Of a DNA stretch of 8,267 nucleotides, positions 1-6,050 are shown piece by piece (positions within the stretch are counted from its first letter, which is position 1; each line of letters starts with the position of its first letter). The DNA lies in NCBI GenBank assembly GCA_910585065.1, contig CAJUCG010000154.1, positions 1-8,267 on the forward strand, given 5' to 3'. The DNA comes from an uncultured Lachnospiraceae bacterium (GTDB taxonomy: Bacteria > Bacillota > Clostridia > Lachnospirales > Lachnospiraceae). The notes beneath the pieces were generated by a model. That model worked only from the letters and a program-made list of their open reading frames with translations. It was not told the origin of the DNA and searched no databases. Both the position numbers and the translations under genes were made by a program.

Positions 1-57
1 GTCCATGGCTGGAGCACAGGAAGGCCTTCTGACTGGAGGTTAGAAGTGGCTCCTTAA

Positions 58-243
58 AAGAAAGTCTATCCCATCATCCAAGCACAGTGGGCCTTGATGA
101 ACAAAGGCGCTCGTTTTACAAAGACGAAATGTATCTTGGAGGGGCGGCTTATCTTTAACGAGAGCGCGTGGGAATACCGCAGGATTAAGCCAGAGGAGTG
201 GAGGTTTCAGAACGAAGATGGGAATAACACAGAAAACAATTGA
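58..243 (+). pseudogene. 3' remnant of a YqfD-like sporulation protein gene (partial, broken)
   Basis: An open frame runs from 58 to a TGA at 241-243, just after an in-frame TAA at 55-57. Its 61 residues hold an N-terminal stretch KKVYPIIQAQWALMNKGARF, then a cysteine, ILEGRLIF, and an EYRRI segment. This fits my memory of the YqfD C-terminal end: a helix, a 'KG(V/A)' turn, and a short strand with G-x-L and a closing acidic/basic segment. Position supports it, because yqfD lies directly upstream of phoH in Bacillus and Clostridia. The tail overlaps phoH by 26 nt. All three plus frames are stopped in the first 57 bases (TAA 55-57, TAG 41-43, TGA 30-32), so an intact YqfD cannot extend to the window edge as read. 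A shift near the A-run at 56-59, plus other damage or a bad contig edge, would explain this. An alternative is a short independent ORF from the ATG at 97 (48 codons), but no clear ribosome binding site was noted. YqfD assignment is moderate. Confidence 0.45.
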
Positions 244-1249
244 GATACCCGCAGAATATGAGAAAAAGATATTTGGGGAGTACGATGTTTACGCAAAGAT
301 TATCGAGAGGACATACCATGTCAGCCTAATTTCACGGGATGGAAAAGTCAAGATTATCGGGGAGCCAGGTCCGGGAGAGAAGGCGTGTGCAGTCCTTGAA
401 AAACTTTTGGCTCTCGCTGTCGGGGGAGGGGAGATCACCGAACAGAGCGTCAATTATGCCATTTCCCTAAATATGGAAGAAAAGACGGACGCACTGCTTG
501 AGATCGACAGAGATCTGATTTGTCATACAGTTTCCGGAAAACCGATTAAGCCAAAGACACTTGGACAGAAAGCATATGTGGATCAGATCAGGCAAAAAAT
601 GATTGTGTTTGGCATAGGTCCTGCCGGAACGGGCAAGACCTTCCTGGCAATGGCGATGGGGATCACCGCGTTTAAGAACGATGAAGTAAGCCGAATTATC
701 TTGACGCGCCCAGCGATTGAAGTCGGGGAGAAATTAGGATTTTTGCCGGGAGATCTCCAGAGCAAGGTAGACCCTTATCTTAGACCACTCTACGACGCAC
801 TCTATCAGATTATGGGGGCAGAGAGTTATCTGCGAAACGTAGAGAAGGGTCTGATTGAGGTCGCACCGCTCGCTTATATGAGGGGGAGAACCCTTGACAA
901 TGCCTTTATTATTCTTGACGAGGCACAGAATACCACCCCCGCACAGATGAAAATGTTTCTGACGCGCATCGGTTTTGGATCAAAGGTTGCGATTACGGGT
1001 GATTTAACGCAGAAGGATATTCCTGCCGGACAGCTCTCCGGTCTTGATGTGGCGATGAAGGTTCTTTCAGGGATCGATGAGATCGGATTTTCCTTCCTGA
1101 CAAGCAGCGATGTGGTGCGGCATCCGCTCGTCCAAAAGATTGTTGTGGCATACGATAATTATGAGAAGAAACAACAGCAAAAGAAGACTGTCCGTCCTGG
1201 GCGGATGGTAAAAGTGGAGAGGAATCGGATAAAGCATGGAAAGGAATAA
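218..1249 (+). CDS. phoH: PhoH family ATPase
   Basis: This is a cytoplasmic P-loop NTPase of the PhoH family, related to the helicase core of superfamily 1 and linked to RNA metabolism; its exact substrate is not settled. The 343 residues start with the usual PhoH N-terminal domain (roughly 1-110, with IFGEYDVYAKIIE near 18-30). The Walker A loop GPAGTGKT is at 134-141, the conserved TRPAIEVGEKLGFLPGD block at 163-179, Walker B FIILDEAQN at 230-238, TGD at 260-262 and DVVRHPLV at 298-305. All expected catalytic motifs are present. Length is slightly above the usual ~320 because of a basic, glutamine/lysine-rich tail after residue 315. A GGAGG-like element at 200-204 lies 13 nt before the ATG, a somewhat long spacing, and the start matches the family N-terminus. 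It overlaps the YqfD-like tail upstream and the membrane protein gene downstream (14 nt), so it sits inside a coupled operon. Confidence 0.95.
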   Translation: MGITQKTIEIPAEYEKKIFGEYDVYAKIIERTYHVSLISRDGKVKIIGEPGPGEKACAVLEKLLALAVGGGEITEQSVNYAISLNMEEKTDALLEIDRDLICHTVSGKPIKPKTLGQKAYVDQIRQKMIVFGIGPAGTGKTFLAMAMGITAFKNDEVSRIILTRPAIEVGEKLGFLPGDLQSKVDPYLRPLYDALYQIMGAESYLRNVEKGLIEVAPLAYMRGRTLDNAFIILDEAQNTTPAQMKMFLTRIGFGSKVAITGDLTQKDIPAGQLSGLDVAMKVLSGIDEIGFSFLTSSDVVRHPLVQKIVVAYDNYEKKQQQKKTVRPGRMVKVERNRIKHGKE

Positions 1250-1895
1250 ACAAAAAGGGGCAAAAGCCTTTGTGATCTTGTTTTTTATTATACCGCCTAT
1301 AGAGGCAGGACTCTGCCAGATGTTTTGTGGGGGCGGGAGAAGAGAAATCATTTTTTCCGTGCTTTTTACCGTGTTTTTTTGCGGGATAACCATATTTTAT
1401 CTGGAGCGTTTCAGAGAGTGGCTCGCGCGCAGACCATATTATCGGCAGGTTATTTTTGTCTGTATGGGAATTGGGCTGCCGCTCGCGTTTTTCTATGACA
1501 CGTATAAACTGCCGCCAATCTTTTATCTCGGTGCAGTTTTGATCGCGGCACTTGTGGAATTAGGCGCAGGATTTTTATTTGCCGCAGGATTTTGGGCACT
1601 TGCAGTATTAAATGGTGGGGAAAGCAAATTGGAGGCAGTATCTCTTTTAATGCTTGGACTTGTACTCTGCCTTCTGGCAAGCTTTCTGTGGGAGAAGAGG
1701 TATCTTTTCCGCGTGCTTGTACTTGGCGGTATAGTGACAGCGATCTTGTATTTTTTGCGGACAAGCGTTTTTGACCGAGAAGCCCTTTTAATCCTTGGCC
1801 GCGAGCTGTTTGCCACAGCCGCGATACAGGGGAGCGCGGCACTGCTTATCCATTTGTATCTGACAATTCTGCGAAGGAAAAGGGGGAACTTATGA
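1236..1895 (+). CDS. Seven-helix membrane protein at the pgpH/yqfF position, without HD domain
   Basis: This is a 219-residue, very hydrophobic protein with about seven membrane segments near residues 11-29, 38-56, 70-88, 95-124, 134-152, 158-175 and 187-210, ending in a short basic tail RRKRGNL. In Bacillus and many Clostridia the gene between phoH and ybeY is yqfF/pgpH, a c-di-AMP phosphodiesterase built of an extracellular 7TMR-HDED domain, a 7TM-7TMR_HD membrane core and a cytoplasmic HD hydrolase. The middle of this protein (LPPIFYLGAVLIAALVEL, a G/F/W-rich helix, then a helix ending at WEKRYLFRVLVLGG) resembles that membrane core by eye. Neither the extracellular domain nor an HD motif is present, so it cannot be a PgpH enzyme. 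It may be a reduced PgpH relative or an unrelated membrane protein in the same slot. The start ATG lies inside phoH and is preceded by GGAGAGG at 1215-1221; the end overlaps ybeY by 4 nt (ATGA). The coding call is secure; the family link is an inference. Confidence 0.85.
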   Translation: MERNKQKGAKAFVILFFIIPPIEAGLCQMFCGGGRREIIFSVLFTVFFCGITIFYLERFREWLARRPYYRQVIFVCMGIGLPLAFFYDTYKLPPIFYLGAVLIAALVELGAGFLFAAGFWALAVLNGGESKLEAVSLLMLGLVLCLLASFLWEKRYLFRVLVLGGIVTAILYFLRTSVFDREALLILGRELFATAAIQGSAALLIHLYLTILRRKRGNL

Positions 1896-2386
1896 CAATT
1901 GGTATAGAATATGAGACAGAGATTATGTTAGATATTGCTTATGAGGATATCGTTCGCCGCGTTGTTTTAGCGGCTATTGAGTACGAACATTGCCCCTACG
2001 AGGCAGAAGTTAATGTTCTGTTTACGGACAATGCGTCCATTGCCGAGATCAATCGGGAATACCGGAAGATAGACGCGCCGACGGATGTTCTTTCCTTTCC
2101 GGCATCGGACTATGAGACACCCGCAGATTTTGATTCCTTAAAGGAACGGATGGACTGTTTTCACCCGGAGACGGGAGAGCTGCTTTTGGGAGATATTGTG
2201 CTTTCGGTGGAGAAGATCCTCTCGCAGGCAGAGGAATACGGACATACAAGGGAGCGGGAGTTAGGATTTTTAGTTGCACATAGTATGCTTCATCTCTTTG
2301 GCTATGACCATATGGCGGACGGGGAAAGGGAGGAAATGGAGAGACGGCAGGAAGCGATTTTGGAAGGAATTGGGTTGACGCGATGA
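1892..2386 (+). CDS. ybeY: Endoribonuclease YbeY (rRNA maturation factor)
   Basis: This is a zinc-dependent single-strand RNA endonuclease of the UPF0054 family, acting in the cytoplasm on 16S rRNA 3'-end maturation and 70S ribosome quality control. The metal site HSMLHLFGYDH is at residues 130-140, giving the three histidine ligands H130, H134 and H140 of the H-x3-H-x5-H pattern. The classical second residue G is S here. The other family blocks are present: INREYRKIDAPTDVLSFP at 53-70 and LLLGDIVLS at 97-105. At 164 residues it is of ordinary length. Its ATG overlaps the stop of the membrane protein gene (ATGA at 1892-1895), with a strong AGGGGG ribosome binding site at 1881-1886, and its own stop overlaps the next start in the same way. 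The phoH-x-ybeY order is the conserved Firmicute arrangement, which agrees with a shared role in RNA maintenance. Confidence 0.97.
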   Translation: MTIGIEYETEIMLDIAYEDIVRRVVLAAIEYEHCPYEAEVNVLFTDNASIAEINREYRKIDAPTDVLSFPASDYETPADFDSLKERMDCFHPETGELLLGDIVLSVEKILSQAEEYGHTRERELGFLVAHSMLHLFGYDHMADGEREEMERRQEAILEGIGLTR

Positions 2387-3561
2387 AAAATAGAATATGG
2401 AAGAGCAAGATACAAATTACCGCGCTTTTTCTTTTTTTGACGGTGTGCCTAAGCACTTTTTCTAGCTGCGGGAAGGAGAAGGAGGGGGAGGAAAAGAGTC
2501 TTTTAGAGAAGATTTCCGACTATGGGTTTCCTGCGCCAACATTAACGCCAGCCCCCAGTCCAACATTAACGCCAACCCCGCTTCCGACAGAAGTTCCAAA
2601 TCCATATGAGGGAAAAAAGCAAAGTATGCTGACCGGAGAGTGGATCGATGAGGATGAGATTGAAACCCGCCCATATGCGGTGATGTTAAATAATATTAAA
2701 GTCGCAAGTCCGCAGAGCGGAATAGGAGATGCCGATATTGTGTATGAAGCACTAACAGAGGCAGGAATTACAAGGTTTTTGGCAATTTTTTCCAAAATAG
2801 CAGAAGGGAGTCTAACCGCAGAAAGACTTGGCTCGGTACGCAGTGCAAGGCATTATTTTGTAAGCTTTGCGGACGAGTATGATGCGATCTTTGTCCATTT
2901 CGGGGAGACAAGCTATGCGACACGCAAAATGAAAAAGCTAGGGATCGATCATATTACCGGAATGTACGGCGTGGGTGTTTCAAGCTTTTACCGCGACAAA
3001 TCCATCAAGGCTCCGCACAATGCATTTGCCTCGCTCTCCGGGATTTTGGCAGCAGTGAAAAAGGCAAATTTTCGCACGGAGTACGAGGAGGGTTATGAAG
3101 CCCACTTCCGCTTTTTTGAGGAGGATACGGTCTTTATGGGAACGGATATCAAGGAGGCAGAGAAACTTACCCTTGGATTCTCCGCCTATACCTCGCCGTA
3201 TTTTACTTATGACGAGCAGACAAAGCTCTATACCCGCTACCAGTTTGACAAAGTGCATACCGACTATAATACCGGCGAGTCATTAACCTTTAAGAATCTG
3301 ATTATCCAATTCGTCGATGAGTGGAATATTGATAAAAATGGTTATCAAACCATGGATATTGAGGACGCAAAAGGGACAGGCTATTATATTACAAACGGCG
3401 TTTGTATGCCTATAAGCTGGGTAAAGAAGGAAAAGACACGCTTTATGCGGTACTACGGGGCGGACGGAGAAGAGCTTACGATCAATCCCGGAAAGACGTA
3501 TATCGCCGTATTCCCGCAAAGCCGTGAGAAACATATTACGATCGGGCAGGAAGGGCAATAG
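2383..3561 (+). CDS. DUF3048 (YerB-type) lipoprotein
   Basis: This is a predicted surface lipoprotein of 392 residues with DUF3048 architecture; the molecular function of the family is unknown. The N-terminus has basic residues, a hydrophobic stretch at about 11-27 and a lipobox-like STFSSC ending at C29 (F at -3 is less usual than L/V/I). A charged segment and a Pro/Thr-rich linker (about 49-75) follow. The N-terminal DUF3048 half carries RPYAVMLNN at 96-104, PQSGIGDADIVYEAL at 110-124 and GITRFLAIF at 128-136, and a GSVRSAR motif at 150-156. The C-terminal half (about 255-390) shows the expected YYITNGVCMPISWVKKE and RYYGADGEELTINPGKTYI blocks. Start: the ATG overlaps the ybeY stop by 4 nt, with GGAAGG at 2362-2367 upstream. 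The flippase gene begins only 5 nt after the stop, which puts both envelope proteins under common control. The family is clear. Confidence 0.93.
   Translation: MKNRIWKSKIQITALFLFLTVCLSTFSSCGKEKEGEEKSLLEKISDYGFPAPTLTPAPSPTLTPTPLPTEVPNPYEGKKQSMLTGEWIDEDEIETRPYAVMLNNIKVASPQSGIGDADIVYEALTEAGITRFLAIFSKIAEGSLTAERLGSVRSARHYFVSFADEYDAIFVHFGETSYATRKMKKLGIDHITGMYGVGVSSFYRDKSIKAPHNAFASLSGILAAVKKANFRTEYEEGYEAHFRFFEEDTVFMGTDIKEAEKLTLGFSAYTSPYFTYDEQTKLYTRYQFDKVHTDYNTGESLTFKNLIIQFVDEWNIDKNGYQTMDIEDAKGTGYYITNGVCMPISWVKKEKTRFMRYYGADGEELTINPGKTYIAVFPQSREKHITIGQEGQ
2536..2574 (+). repeat. Short tandem repeat coding a Pro/Thr linker in the lipoprotein
   Basis: The 15-base word CCAACATTAACGCCA occurs at 2536-2550 and again, unchanged, at 2560-2574, a period of 24 bases. 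It codes for PTLTP blocks in the linker PTLTPAPSPTLTPTPLPTEV. This eight-residue period keeps the frame, so copy number could vary without breaking the gene. The linker probably spans from the lipidated cysteine to the folded domain and across the wall. Confidence 0.8.
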
Positions 3562-3566
3562 TACTG

Positions 3567-5210
3567 ATGGGAAAAACGAAACAAAATAATTACCTGATTC
3601 AGGGGAGCATTCTTGCGATTTCATCGATTGCCTCCCGCTTTATTGGGATGCTCTACCGCATTCCGCTAACCAATATTGTGGGCGATACCGGTATGGGGTA
3701 TTACAGTTCCGCATACGAACTGTATAATCTCGCGCTAATTCTCTCTTCCTACAGCATTCCAACTGCCGTGTCAAAATTAGTCAGCAGCATGGAGTCAAAA
3801 AGACAGTACCGCAACGCGCACAAAGTCTTTTTGTGCGCGCTTGAACTTTCGGGGGGCGTGGGGCTTTTGATGAGCCTTTTTGTCTACGCCTTTGCGGGTG
3901 TCTGGGCTTCTATGGTAAAGAGTGCGCCGGTGGCGATCCCTCTGCGAGTGCTTTCGCCGACCATTTTTGTTTTTGCAGTTATGGGAGTGTTCCGCGGGTA
4001 TTTTCAGGGCAAGCATACCATGGTTCCGACGGCGTTTTCGCAGCTTATTGAGCAGGGAGTAAACGCTTTAGTCAGTGTCCTTGCCGCATATAAATTAATG
4101 CAGGCGCACAATGCCTCTGTGGATATGGAGGCTTACGGCGCAGCCGGGGGAACCCTTGGCTCATTGGCGGGGGCAGTTGCAGGACTGTGCGCGCTTCTTG
4201 GCGTTTATGCAATCAACCGCCGCTATATTAAACGGCGGGTTCGAAAAGATTTATCCAACGCACAGAGGGGTACGGGCGAGGTGATGCGCCTGTTGATCTA
4301 CACGGTGATTCCGATTATTTTAAGTCAGACGATCTACCAGTTAAGCGGGACGGTAGACAACACGGTGTTCGGACAGGTGATGGACAGACAGCAGGTGCAG
4401 GATGCAGCGTTTTTGTGGGGGATCTACTCTAATAAATATCGGATGTTAACCAATCTTCCGGTAGCAATTGCAACAGCACTTGGTGCTTCGATTGTGCCGG
4501 CACTTGCCAATACGTATGTTATGGGCGATGACGACGGGGTGAGGGATAAGATTGCCTCCTCTGTCAAATTCAATATGTTGATCGCAATTCCTGCTGCTGT
4601 TGGGATGGCGGTTCTTGCGAAGCCGATTATTATGGTACTCTTTCCAAGTACAGAAACCGAATTAAGCGCGAAGCTTTTGCAGATCGGATCGATCGCCATT
4701 GTCTTCTTTGCCTACTCGACATTGACTAACGGGATACTGCAGGGAATTGACCGGATGCGTCTGCCCGTCGTCCATGCGGCACTCTCCTTGGTGCTGCATG
4801 TTGTAGTACTCTTTGTATTATTAGAAATATTTCATCTGTCCGTGTATGGACTGGTATTTGGCAATATCACTTACGCGCTCGGCGTATGTATATTAAACTG
4901 GAGGGGAATTCGAAAATATGCATATTATGTGCAGGAGGTACGGACAACCTTTTTAATGCCGTCCTTGTGTGCTGCCATTATGGGGGCTGTGGCTTACCTT
5001 ACCTATCACGGGGTATATTTTTTTCAACCGCGTCCCCTGCCCGCACTGGTAACGGCAATTATGGCGGCACTTTTTTGCTACGGCGGACTGCTCGTAGCGA
5101 CGAGAACAATCGGTGAACAGGAACTTGCAGGGTTTCCAAAAGGCAGAGTGCTGGTTCGCTCGCTCCGCAAATTGCGCCTCCTTCCAAAAGAAGAAAATGG
5201 AATAAAGTAA
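3567..5210 (+). CDS. MOP-superfamily polysaccharide/lipid flippase, SpoVB/MurJ-like
   Basis: This is a 547-residue integral membrane protein of the multidrug/oligosaccharidyl-lipid/polysaccharide (MOP) exporter superfamily, PST/SpoVB branch, with about 14 hydrophobic helices along its length. Members move lipid-linked sugar precursors such as lipid II across the membrane; in Bacillus, relatives are YtgP (MurJ) and the sporulation protein SpoVB. The N-terminal signature ILAISSIASRFIGMLYRIPL at about 15-34 and the following NIVGDTGMGYYSSAYELYNLALILSS are typical of this branch, as is the FRGYFQGKHTMVPTAFSQLIEQ segment near 142-163. Which of the vegetative or sporulation roles it fills cannot be told from sequence alone, so no symbol is given. 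It starts 5 nt after the lipoprotein stop, with an AGGAAGG site at 3548-3554, and ends the operon: a hairpin terminator follows directly. The YqfD and BofC relatives nearby make a sporulation-cortex role plausible. Confidence 0.9.
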   Translation: MGKTKQNNYLIQGSILAISSIASRFIGMLYRIPLTNIVGDTGMGYYSSAYELYNLALILSSYSIPTAVSKLVSSMESKRQYRNAHKVFLCALELSGGVGLLMSLFVYAFAGVWASMVKSAPVAIPLRVLSPTIFVFAVMGVFRGYFQGKHTMVPTAFSQLIEQGVNALVSVLAAYKLMQAHNASVDMEAYGAAGGTLGSLAGAVAGLCALLGVYAINRRYIKRRVRKDLSNAQRGTGEVMRLLIYTVIPIILSQTIYQLSGTVDNTVFGQVMDRQQVQDAAFLWGIYSNKYRMLTNLPVAIATALGASIVPALANTYVMGDDDGVRDKIASSVKFNMLIAIPAAVGMAVLAKPIIMVLFPSTETELSAKLLQIGSIAIVFFAYSTLTNGILQGIDRMRLPVVHAALSLVLHVVVLFVLLEIFHLSVYGLVFGNITYALGVCILNWRGIRKYAYYVQEVRTTFLMPSLCAAIMGAVAYLTYHGVYFFQPRPLPALVTAIMAALFCYGGLLVATRTIGEQELAGFPKGRVLVRSLRKLRLLPKEENGIK

Positions 5211-5217
5211 TAACTTG

Positions 5218-5272
5218 AATCCTGCCTCTGATAATTTTAGCGAATCGCAGAGGCGTGGATTTTCGTTTTCCG
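5218..5272 (+). terminator. Rho-independent terminator after the flippase operon
   Basis: The arms GCCTCTG (5224-5230) and CAGAGGC (5248-5254) pair perfectly around a 17-base loop. An outer stem AATCC (5218-5222) with GGATT (5257-5261) extends it across a small internal bulge. A T-rich tail TTTCGTTTTCC follows at 5262-5272. It sits 8 nt after the flippase stop, which is the right place for the end of the phoH-to-flippase operon. The loop is longer than average, so termination strength is uncertain. Confidence 0.8.
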
Positions 5273-5395
5273 ACAAGTCCTAAATTTTATTTTTTGCTAA
5301 AAAGCATTGTAATATAATGTCCAATGTTCAAATGCTATTAAAAATAATGGCAGAGTAAGGTACATTGAATACACTCAAGAATAGTACTGGAAAGC

Positions 5396-5429
5396 TTGAC
5401 AATAGATAAAATGTACATTATTATATAAT
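5396..5429 (+). promoter_or_regulatory. Candidate sigma-A promoter in repeat copy 1
   Basis: TTGACA at 5396-5401 is a consensus -35 box. TATTAT at 5419-5424 follows after the preferred 17-base spacer and differs from the -10 consensus at one base. A perfect TATAAT at 5424-5429 also occurs, but its 22-base spacing is too long for this -35. Read as a promoter it points rightward into the peptidase fragment. No intact gene lies at a normal distance downstream. Confidence 0.5.
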
Positions 5430-5435
5430 TGTAAG

Positions 5436-5469
5436 TTGACAATAAATAAAATACACATTATTATATAAT
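5436..5469 (+). promoter_or_regulatory. Candidate sigma-A promoter in repeat copy 2
   Basis: This is the same arrangement as in the first repeat: TTGACA at 5436-5441, 17 bases, TATTAT at 5459-5464, with TATAAT at 5464-5469. Transcription would start around 5476, leaving about 100 nt of untranslated leader before the ATG at 5579. The duplication would give two tandem start points 40 bp apart, or the boxes may be incidental to a protein-binding repeat. Confidence 0.5.
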
Positions 5470-5578
5470 TGTAAGCTGACAATAATTTGACGGTTATTTT
5501 TTAATCATTAACTTTAAATACTTAAATTATTTTTTACATAGTTAAAATAACCCAAAAGTAAGATAACTATCAACCTAA

Positions 5579-5854
5579 ATGATTATCAAGGAGAAGGCGG
5601 CTATCGACAAAGCAGTATCGGAAGGTTTACCAATTGTTATTGCTGTACATTCCACAAAGAATAAAGAAGTAACCCACCACTGGATCTTAGCCGTGGGAAA
5701 GGACGGAGATGATTATCTTGTAGTGGATCCGGCGAGAAAGGGTTCCGGAACAATTGCAGATAATGTATATTTAATGTCATCACTGAATTACGCGCTGGGG
5801 CTTACGGATTATCCTACACCACATTACGGTTATATCTCATTTACAAAGCAGTAA
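5579..5854 (+). pseudogene. C-terminal fragment of a C39/papain-like cysteine peptidase
   Basis: The 91-residue reading frame resembles the second half of a Peptidase_C39-like domain. It has a strand 'GLPIVIAV' (16-23), the HHWILAVGKDGDDYLVVDPA block (33-52) that supplies the catalytic His (H33 or H34) and Asp (D50), and a closing GYISF strand (84-88). The catalytic Cys and the first half of the fold are absent. A TAA lies directly before the ATG (5576-5578), and no ribosome binding site precedes it; an AAGGAG word at 5588-5593 falls inside the frame with no fitting start after it. It therefore looks like the 3' end of a larger secreted or surface peptidase gene whose 5' part was lost, perhaps by a deletion that joined it to the repeat region. 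The reading frame itself is well kept with ordinary codon use, so the loss may be recent. A short inactive product cannot be excluded. Confidence 0.6.
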
Positions 5855-5884
5855 TAAGTATAAGCCTATGGCAGGATTGAATGT

Positions 5885-5933
5885 AAAAAAAGAAAAAGGT
5901 GTGCAGATAAGATCTGTACTCCTTTTTCTTTGC
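5885..5933. terminator. Strong hairpin terminator, probably bidirectional
   Basis: The arm at 5889-5908 (AAAGAAAAAGG, then TGTGCAGAT) pairs with 5912-5931 (ATCTGTACT, then CCTTTTTCTTT) around an AAG loop, with only one T-T mismatch and one G-T pair over 20 positions. The A-rich left and T-rich right bases give a U-tract in transcripts from either strand. It closes transcription through the peptidase fragment and insulates the bofC-like operon, whose promoter begins 10 nt later. Confidence 0.9.
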
Positions 5934-5940
5934 TGGCTTA

Positions 5941-5970
5941 TTGAAAGTACTCTTTGAAATGCGGTAAAAT
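5941..5970 (+). promoter_or_regulatory. Candidate sigma-A promoter for the bofC-like operon
   Basis: TTGAAA at 5941-5946 and TAAAAT at 5965-5970 are separated by 18 bases, each one base from consensus. The site lies right after the terminator hairpin and about 80 nt before the ATG at 6051. Transcription would start near 5977 and produce a leader of roughly 75 nt that contains the inverted repeat at 6011-6050. A sporulation sigma factor site was not recognised. Confidence 0.5.
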
Positions 5971-6010
5971 TAACGTCTCCCGCACAAGATGTGGAATAAA
6001 GTAATCTTTT

Positions 6011-6050
6011 CCTGTCCATACTTTTAACAAAAGCAAAAAAGGAGGACAGG
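6011..6050 (+). promoter_or_regulatory. Leader inverted repeat overlapping the ribosome binding site
   Basis: CCTGTCC at 6011-6017 is an exact reverse complement of GGACAGG at 6044-6050, which ends one base before the ATG. The Shine-Dalgarno AAGGAGG (6039-6045) shares its last two G with the 3' arm, and the spacer is wholly inside it. A T at 6010 can pair with the A of the start codon for an eighth pair. A smaller CTTTT/AAAAG hairpin (6021-6033) sits in the loop. Folding would hinder ribosome access to this start. Confidence 0.55.

Larger units (their letters stand above)
5396..5485 (+). repeat. Two 40-bp tandem repeats plus a partial third copy
   Basis: The unit beginning TTGACAATA and ending ATAATTGTAAG occurs at 5396-5435 and 5436-5475 with three substitutions (5405/5445, 5413/5453, 5414/5454). 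A third copy breaks off after CTGACAATAA at 5476-5485. Each full unit contains the 10-base palindrome ATTATATAAT (5420-5429 and 5460-5469). The exact 40-bp period is close to four helical turns, so any bound protein would lie on about the same face of the DNA in each copy. Confidence 0.9.
5273..5578. other. AT-rich gene-free stretch
   Basis: These 306 bases between the operon terminator and the peptidase fragment carry no convincing gene. The only structure seen is the pair of 40-bp repeats at 5396-5475, a weak AGCATT/AATGCT inverted repeat (5303-5308 and 5331-5336), and a lone TATAAT at 5313-5318 whose nearest -35-like word is too close (13 nt). From 5486 to 5578 the sequence is very AT-rich and has no start codon with a ribosome binding site. 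Composition is clearly more AT-rich than the neighbouring genes. Confidence 0.7.

Noticed and set aside
4215..4241. Hairpin with AACCGCCG and CGGCGGGTT arms
   Set aside because: It lies within the flippase coding region over an Arg-rich loop and has no T-tract, so it is best explained by codon composition.
5303..5336. AGCATT/AATGCT inverted repeat with TATAAT between the arms
   Set aside because: The stem is only 6 bp with a 22-base loop in very AT-rich DNA, and no well-spaced -35 is present; chance is sufficient.
5396..5485. CRISPR array or IS end
   Set aside because: The repeats are directly adjacent with no spacers, only two full copies exist, and no transposase, cas gene or target duplication was seen.
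5837..6019. Minus-strand 60-codon frame between the peptidase fragment and the bofC-like gene
   Set aside because: It runs through the terminator hairpin and lacks any start signal or family resemblance.
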